A stretch of 64,000 nt of DNA from Heterotrichella gracilis (taxonomy: Eukaryota > Sar > Xanthophyceae > Tribonematales > Xanthonemataceae), in the NCBI GenBank assembly GCA_032358255.1, contig JAULBX010031039.1, positions 1-64,000 of the forward strand, written 5' to 3'. Shown piece after piece: positions 57,104 to 64,000 of this stretch. Within the stretch, counting starts at the first letter, position 1; every line of letters starts with the position of its first letter. Position numbers and translations under genes: made by a program. The notes beneath the pieces were generated by a model, which was not told the DNA's origin, made no database searches, and was given only the letters and a program-made list of their open reading frames with translations.

Positions 57104-58317
57104 ACAGCCCCAAGTGGTGGGGGGGCAGGGGTGGACACTGGAGGGAGTACAGCCCTTGGCAGCAAAAATGGCGCAATGTTGGTGGTTTGCAACTTACACG
57201 GATTAATCAATAGACAGATAGACTGCTCCCTCGCATTCTACGTTGGGAGAGGTTTCTTGTTTCCGTCCGTTTGAGTGCGTGCCCAGGTGGTGTGTGCGTA
57301 GGTCCTGCTCCGTCATCCAGGTGGGAGTGCACTTGTAGGACAGACACTTGGTTGCACCTAGTGCGCAGGTGTATCGTATCTACAGATACGGTTTCGACCC
57401 CCGACTTTGGCCCGTCCAGTTTGCCAGACAGGGTTGTTGTGGGATGGGGCCCGAGGTGACTCATGGGTAATGTGATGTGCCGGTTTCTGGTCAGCCACCG
57501 GGCAGGCGACGTGTCCAAAGGGGGCATAACAGAGTGCAAGCAGTCGCGTTGGCTACTAAGCACCCCGTCTGTAGCCGGATGGCTCACCTGGCTGTACCCT
57601 CGGCCATGCCCGAGCTGCAACATGCCTGTTGCATGGCGGGTCGCAAATTAGGCAATTCCAAAACCGGCGCGCGGTGGCTGTGTTAGCCAACGGCTGATGC
57701 ATGGTGGTAGTGATTGAGTTCAGTTGACAAAGCAGCTGCTGATGGGGGGGTAACTAGCGACACGGTGGTGCCGAAGGAGGTGGAGCTGAGGTCTCGAGTT
57801 GGAGCTGCAAGGCGGTGCGGAGCTCCACTGGCGGGGCAGCCGTATCCGTGCCGCAGCTCCGCCTGCGCGGAGAATGGCCCGGATTTCCCTGATCGGGCCG
57901 AATCTGCCACCAGCCACCCCCCTATACCACGTTCCATATGGCACCCAATTTCGGACCCCCGCCCCACACCATCCGCACTGATAATATTGTGCCCCTCCAC
58001 AATTGTGTCTGCTGACCTGGGATTGTTGGCACCCCTTGGTCCGCGGGCATCGAGTGGCATTCCGGTCACCGACACGATTTTTGGGTATCCGCGGCAGCTG
58101 CTTCGATTTCGTATGTAAACGCCACCCTCCCTGCCTTTCTTCTATTCTGAGAGCTTTTTGTTTGCACTGCGCCTAGGAGGGACCACCACTATGCCAATGG
58201 TTCAATGCTAGCTTCTGTGAACTGTTCTGTTGACGTTGCATGGCAGGGTGTTGCTCCGTTGTGTGGGACTGAGCCAGGTACAGCTGTCGTGAGTGTAAAT
58301 TGTTTCGGAGCAAAGCA
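57104..58317. other. Region upstream of the KH-WW gene, no gene assigned
   Basis: Long open frames on both strands around 57683-58118 have no recognisable features and probably reflect GC content. The region should hold the 3' end of the YqeH-like gene and the promoter and leader of the KH-WW gene. A possible acceptor (GAGCCAG, about 58277) could mark a leader intron. Confidence 0.45.
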
Positions 58318-61300
58318 ATGATGCCAGTCCACCGGACTACAGTGAGCGTAGCGTGCCCCAAGTCTATGGTAGGGAGGGTCATCGGCAAGGGTGGGGAGAC
58401 TATCAAGGCACTGCAGCAATACACAGGCGCCATGATACAAATCGACCAGTCCACAGACCCCACCAAGGTCACCATCGCTGGCGGTCCAAACAGCCTCAAG
58501 CTGGCGCAGGCTATGGTGAACGACATCGTGGTCGGCAACTTCAAGGGGTTTGCCATGCTCAGGCAGCTGACCACCGGCAGGGGACCGCAGCTGCCACCGG
58601 GGTATGAGCATCTTGGCCAACCGCAGCCTCGTTACGTGGAGGGCTATGGCTTCGTGCCTCCCACACAGGTAGGGTGCATCAACTACTGGGAGAACTGCCT
58701 GGCGTGCCGACCGGCGACGTGGTATTAGCAAACCTTTTTGTTTCCGATCCGTGGTAGTTATCATTCACTGCCTGTGTTTTCAAACTGAGCCTGTTCTGTG
58801 GCGACGCTCGTTCATGGTTGAAGCAACGCGCCGGGTTTGATATGTGCTTGAACCGCATTGTGCCATATGCACCATCGCAGCAAAGCGTGTGGTACAGTGT
58901 TTTACAAGTCCTTGCTCGTCCCTGCTTGACCCCTTGCGCTGGTTTGTTTTCTGCACCGGCACTTTGTGCATCTGTCCAGCTTGCGCAGCCAAGCCACCAC
59001 ATGCAAGCGGTGCCACCTCCAATGCGGTCAACAAACGTCTTTCGGTACACCGCACCTAGACACAATGCCCCGGGGAACCTTGTTTTGGTTATCACCCCGT
59101 ATGCCTATTCGGTCGTTGGTGTGCCGTGCCGTGCCTTCGCCTTTTCTGCTGTTGAGAGTGGGGGCCCTTGGAGGGCTGACTGTATCTGTCTGGTGTAGCC
59201 CTTTGCTGAACCGCATTGCGCACCGTGCGGCGCTCATCAATCGCATATTGGATATCCGAGGTGGTTTTTCTGGACGGTTCGGCGGTTGTTGTTTGTGTCG
59301 GTGCCTGCATGAATGACCAATAGAAGCTCCTGGCTGGAGCTGCCAGTGTGTCAACCCGTTTGCCGCAGCACCCCGTTCGCCGCCGCCTGTTCGCTAGCCA
59401 TTGCACATTGTCCCACCGTCCTCCATCCACGCTCCCATAGTTTTTCCCAGCCTCCCCAGGGCCCCTCCATACCCCCTCCTCCCCGCCCCTCTTCCTCCCC
59501 TCCTCCCCACCTCACACCTCCCCCCTTGTACTACAGTACACCACAGCTGAGGACTTTGCCAATGCGCTGCTGCAGTCAGCGGCAACCACCATGCAAGTCC
59601 CAGGCGCTGGTCCCCCGCCCCCCGCCTTCCTCCCGGCTTCACCGGCCCCCTACCCCATCTTCCAAGCCCCCATGCCCATGCCGGCGCCCCAGGGGGTGAG
59701 TTTCAACCAGCTCCCGACCTATCAGCAACAAGCTCAACACGTAAGCGCATACCCTGCCACTGTTGACATATGGCGTGCAGGGACGCCCACTCTGCGTTGC
59801 ACCGCCGTGTTTGCGCCCTTGAAACCCCCCTACTTTCACTCTAAACCTTGTGCAGCAACCTCTTGAGCCAACTGTCTCCCAAAACCCTAAACCCTGGCAG
59901 TGCGTCAGCTCTGCATTTATAAGGTATTTATAAACCCTGCCAGGAAACTAAGCGCTAGAACTTAGGGGGTTCATGGTATCGTGGAGCCTTCTCTACCGAT
60001 CCTTTGCTACACAGCCCTATGTTATTGTGGTCTGGGGGAAGGTTTCGCACCCTCCAGACTTTCAGGACCGCGCCTACAGCGTGCACTCTTTTAGCCCTAC
60101 ACCAAGGGGGTACACAGACCCCTTGCCTGAACCTGGAACTCGCAGCGCTTAAATGACAATTCCCCACCTCACCACCACGCCCCCCTTGCTCCAGATACAG
60201 GCGATCCGGCTGATGCAGATGCAGCAACAGCAGCAGCAGCAGCAGGCGGGCGTGGAGTGGGGCTTTGGTCTGGGGGCAGACACCAGCGGAATACCGTCCA
60301 ATGCCATGCTCGCAAGTGAGTAAACCCTAAACCCTAGACCAGCGACATGCACCTGTGCTCAGACGGGATGGCACGCTGCTCTATTTTCACACACGCCATC
60401 TATGCTCTGGTATATTGCTGCCTACACCCACCCACCCACGCACACACCTGCGTGTGTAAAACATTCGCACATTGCCGCATTGGTTTGAGATGTGTGTGCT
60501 TGGTTTAGAAGCCACACGAGTACTCCCTTGGACATGTACGCAGTTGCAACTGTTTCCGCCTGAGCACCAATACTCACCCACCCTCTTCCTGCCTGCCTCG
60601 CCCCCCTCCCCTCCCCTTCCCCCTCCTTTTGCCTGAAACCCCCCATCAACCCCCCACCACGCCTCTCGCCACGCTTGCGTCTGACCCCCCCTTCCACCCC
60701 CACCTGCAGACCTGATGGCCCCCGAGAACAGCAACGCCGTGAGCGAGGCCATGCGCCTGGAGATGAACCATGGCAACGGCAACGGCAACAGCAATGGCCA
60801 CTCCCTGTTCAGCACACCACCCGTTGGGCGCAGGGGCAGGGAGAGGGAGCGCGTGCTGGTGGTGGAGGGCGCGCAGCGCGGGGCGAGGCCGTCGCCATGT
60901 GAGTACTTGAGGGGGGTTTGCACGCTGCAGTATGTATGCTGTGCGTTCTGTGGATGCGCGTATGCTATGTGTGTGAACAATCAAGCCTGCTGCAGAATAT
61001 CACACCCCCTCCCATCTCCCTTTCTGGCAAAGCCTTTTGCTGCAACTCCTGAACCCTACACCTTGAACTGTGATAATCTTCCTTATTGACACCTCCCCCC
61101 GACGTCTAGCAAGGGTGGTCGTCCTGTAGTAACTTCAAACCCTAAACATTCCCTTGACCCTGCACACTAGACCCTCCTCCCTGACTCCCTCTCCTCCCTT
61201 CCCAGCAGCTGGCCACTTGTCTGGTGGCCCCTCTGGCAGCAACTCCCAGGAGGGGTCTGACAGCGACCAGTCCAGGTCCCAGTGGTTGGTCATGACCGAC

Positions 61301-61372
61301 CCCCAGGGGCGCCGCTTCTGGTACAACCCACAAACCCAGGAGCGAAGATTCACGGACCCAAACAGCCAGTGA
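58318..61372 (+). CDS. KH-domain RNA-binding protein with C-terminal WW-like domain, 5 exons, 343 residues
   Basis: Exons: 58318-58668, 59537-59740, 60195-60315, 60710-60898, 61206-61372; phases fit. KH domains bind single-stranded RNA. Residues about 7-70 form a KH fold with the loop VIGKGGETIKALQ (GxxG = GKGG) and KVTIAGG. A low-complexity middle part follows: Pro/Met/Gln-rich, an eight-residue Gln run, then Asn-Gly repeats. The end has a WW-like domain: QWLVMTDPQGRRFWYNPQT, with the second Trp replaced by Phe (RRFTDP). The combination recalls the C1 subunit of the Chlamydomonas CHLAMY1 RNA-binding complex, which has three KH domains and one WW; only one KH is seen here. The start is the first ATG after an in-frame stop at 58270, but if a leader exon splices in, the protein could be longer and carry more KH domains. 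Confidence 0.8.
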
Positions 61373-63726
61373 CCGGCCGTTGGCATGTGGGCCAGGGATT
61401 CTGGACAGGAGCCAGCAGCCAGTGCCGGCCCGCCCACCACGTGGGCCAGCCATCCCCACATCAGGACAGCAGCCAGTGACTGCCCTTTGGCATATCTGGC
61501 GCGAGCTGCGCATGGCCAGTCAAGGAGGGACCGCACGCAGGAGGGCTGGGGATGATGGCACCACACCCGGGGCAGGGGCTGCACTCGCCGCCTCAAGAAT
61601 GCACAATGGAATAAGGCGACCCCTGCCGCCCGATGGGGTGGGGGAGGGGGGTACTGGCCGCAGGCGGGGGCGCGGCGGGCTGCGCCGCGCAGCTTTGCAT
61701 TTGGAGCGCGATACGGCGCTGGGGACGGGAGGGTGCGGCAGTTCGCATTCCCCTCGCCCCTTCAGATTTATCGATTTGTATGTATGCCAAGGGCCACTAA
61801 CGGCGCCCAGCATACTAAACTTGCCTGTTTCACCTCTCACATAACCAGGGCAATTTACTGCTAATGGGTCTGCAAAGGCAGCAACGCATGTGCACGTCTG
61901 TATGCAAGGACCTTTCTGTTAGGGCACTAGTGGGGTGCGCCTCCAGATTGCGACGGCGAGCAGCAAAACGTTGTTTTTGGAACGAATCCCGACTGTATCA
62001 AGTACCAAGCATTCAACCACTTTTTGGGAATGCACTAACCTGCAGAGAATTTGTTTCTCTTTTCGCGTGCCATGGCGTGGCGTCTCACTACTGCAAGGCT
62101 TTTCCTCAATCATGCTGCACACACATTTATGCTATGCAGTCCAGTTGCAGCACCGTTGTTAGGCAAAACGAGTGAAGTTGCAAACTGATACAATTATGAC
62201 CATTTCATGTGTACCGTGGAACCCTTATATGTGGTTTCCCGTAGCATTTTTAGGACCCTTTTACAGCAGCGCTACGAGCGCGCAGGGTTTAGCTCAGCTT
62301 TTATAGCATAGAACCTGCTTAATGTTTGCACCTGATCTGTTTGATATGTATCGTACCTTGAGAGTGTAGCGTGCTGTGTTGGTCCTTTTGACCATGGCGA
62401 TAAGCGCCATGGGCGGGCAGGGTGTGCAGGGTTTTTGGACAAGGGGGGTGGCCGTCGAAAATACCGCGGGCTATACAACAGTTTGATTCTGCCTTTGTCG
62501 CCTCGTTTGGGCCCTGTACCCCTGCACCCCCCTGGCTGCCCGCCTGTTGCAGTGCCATTTTCTCAGTTGAGCGTTGTCTAGTAACTGGCAAGATTTTGAT
62601 ATACGCCGGTAGCGCGTAGGGCCCGTTGTGAAGCATATCTATTGCTGGTGATCAAATTTGCCTTGCTTACTGACTTGTTTCATGTGCCAGCTGCGTGGGA
62701 GCACTGTGCTTTTTCTATGTTTTTCAGAACGCAAGCAGCAGTTGTTTCAGTGTGTGTGCAACAATTTGCCAGGTTGCAGCCTATTCAAATATTTGTGTGA
62801 CACACCCATTGTCATGTCAGCAAATATGTTACTGCATATCGTTGGTCTTAGAGTGTCTGCTTTTCCTGTGTACTGACCTGCCATGCGTCTTTACTGTAGC
62901 GTTAAGTACCGTTGTAGAACGTTTTGAATCAACAAATGTACCTGATAGGGATGTGGATTCCCGCAATTTGGAATGGAACTATGGTTTGGGTTGCAAAGTA
63001 ACAGTGCCCCTGGCTGGTTGTACCTTGAAATTTCTATGTGTCTCCCTCTGTAACGCACGCTGACTTTAACGTGTTTGGTGCTGCCTGGAGAGTCACTTCT
63101 GCTAGGCAGCATTGGTGGGTGATTTTTCAACGCTGTGCCTAGCGAGAAGCTCAGTGACGTCAGAAATGAGTCAATTAGTTTGTAAAAAGTTCTGTCCCAA
63201 AGTGGGACTTCTTACTTCATAACTATGCTTTGAAGACACAAACAAACAAACAAAGGCGTTGAAGATACCCTTGAAATTTAAAGGTACCTAGCGACTACAG
63301 ACAGACTCCTTGGTCCACAGCTGCCAGCCACGGCGTGAGTCACCCACAAGTGTGGCCAACAGTTGCTAAAAGTCATGCCATCTGTCAAGCCAGAGAGCTA
63401 GGCAAATAAGGCATTGGTGGAGCAAGGCATCGCTGAGGAAACTTAACCTGTGGCAGTCCACTTGCAAGTCAACTGGCTGTTTATTTTTGCAAATATACAA
63501 CTCACAACCTATTTTAGGGCGTAGGGTTTTCTGTTGTGTGCACATTTGCTTGCTGGGTGCTTTTAAGGGCACACACTCTTCAAGACAGTTGTCTGCATAC
63601 CATATTGGCCGTCATACACTTTCCACGACCGTCGTCACGCCCACCCCTCGCCACCTTGTTCCTGTGTGTTTCTGCCGCCGTTGCTGCTGCCACCCCCCTC
63701 GCACCCACCTCCATCGCCGCCCCTAG
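61373..63726. other. Downstream region without a supported gene
   Basis: This is the 3' flank of the KH-WW gene followed by sequence with only short, featureless open frames. The first 350 bases are GC-rich; from about 61860 the composition becomes more balanced and looks like intergenic DNA. No repeats longer than a few tens of bases stand out. Confidence 0.55.
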
Positions 63727-63931
63727 CCCACCCTCAGCTCCCTGCCGGCGACAGCTACCCTACCCACATCCCCTGCTAGTGACGAGCCAGCGCCAGTCGG
63801 CAGCATACCTGTAGTGCGCTCATCAGGGGTTGCGATATCGCCAAACCCGCTGCTGGCGGCCCCCGCAACGTCCCTCTGCAGCTTGCGTTGCAGGGAGAGG
63901 CGCTGCCACGATGCGCCCTCTTACGGAAGAG
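63727..63931 (+). CDS. Possible exon of a gene running off the right edge
   Basis: A 205 bp open segment lies between a C-rich acceptor (GCCGCCCCTAG) and a GTATGT donor. It is rich in Ala, Ser, Pro and Arg, as in transit peptides or disordered regions. No domain is recognisable and the partner exons lie outside or were not found. Confidence 0.25.
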
Positions 63932-64000
63932 GTATGTGGGTGTATAATCTCGTGGGAAAGTAGTTGCACGCGTCAGCGCGGCGTGGATGGGTGGGCATGC

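Noticed and set aside
57683-58118. Gene on either strand upstream of the KH-WW protein
   Set aside because: Open on both strands with no domain; neither frame starts at a convincing ATG or joins the KH exon.

Overview
The window looks like nuclear DNA of a green alga, probably a core chlorophyte. The evidence is: multi-exon genes with GT-AG introns of about 55 to 1300 bp; a septin, a family found in chlorophytes but absent from land plants; an isoamylase of the inactive ISA2 type; a phytyl-ester-synthase-like acyltransferase; a YqeH/BPG2-type GTPase; a secreted protein with Ser-Pro-Pro-Pro repeats; and scattered plant-type telomere-like heptamers (CCCTAAA) inside introns. There is no operon structure, and I found no rRNA, convincing tRNA or CRISPR array. 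The exon models were built by joining open segments at GT-AG (once GC-AG) borders. In nine of ten genes the phase was checked at every join between the exons listed. The unknown gene at the left is less certain.

Layout, left to right. 1-860: three tandem copies of a ~320 bp repeat running off the left edge. 870-3624 (-): an unrecognised gene with two related Cys/His motifs. 6438-15876 (+): a 14-exon dynamin-superfamily GTPase whose introns carry a foldback DNA element and a LINE remnant. 18188-21021 (-): septin. 22676-28784 (-): a 12-exon PES-like protein with an alpha/beta hydrolase and an acyltransferase domain. 30800-38246 (+): isoamylase 2-like, followed by a minisatellite grown out of its own stop-codon region. 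39771-42622 (-): a one-pass membrane protein with about six copies of an unfamiliar repeat and an SPKK-rich tail. 44885-47398 (+): a CPYC glutaredoxin with a bipartite-looking targeting sequence. 49941-51493 (+): a secreted hydroxyproline-rich-type protein. 53019-57103 (+): a circularly permuted YqeH-family GTPase. 58318-61372 (+): a KH plus WW-like RNA-binding protein. A possible exon at the right edge may belong to a further gene.

The genes do not form one pathway. Four of them (PES-like, ISA2-like, YqeH-like, glutaredoxin) are probably plastid proteins, and two GTPases (dynamin-like, septin) act on membranes or the cytoskeleton. The most distinctive property of the region is local tandem duplication. 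Fragments of exons and introns 20-350 bp long have been copied next to themselves many times, mostly inside introns, and have produced at least one duplicated pseudo-exon and one stop-spanning minisatellite. No clearly new multi-gene system is visible. The best candidates for something undescribed are the repeat-bearing membrane protein at 39771-42622, the possibly lumenal glutaredoxin, and the complementary G-rich and C-rich intron ends.
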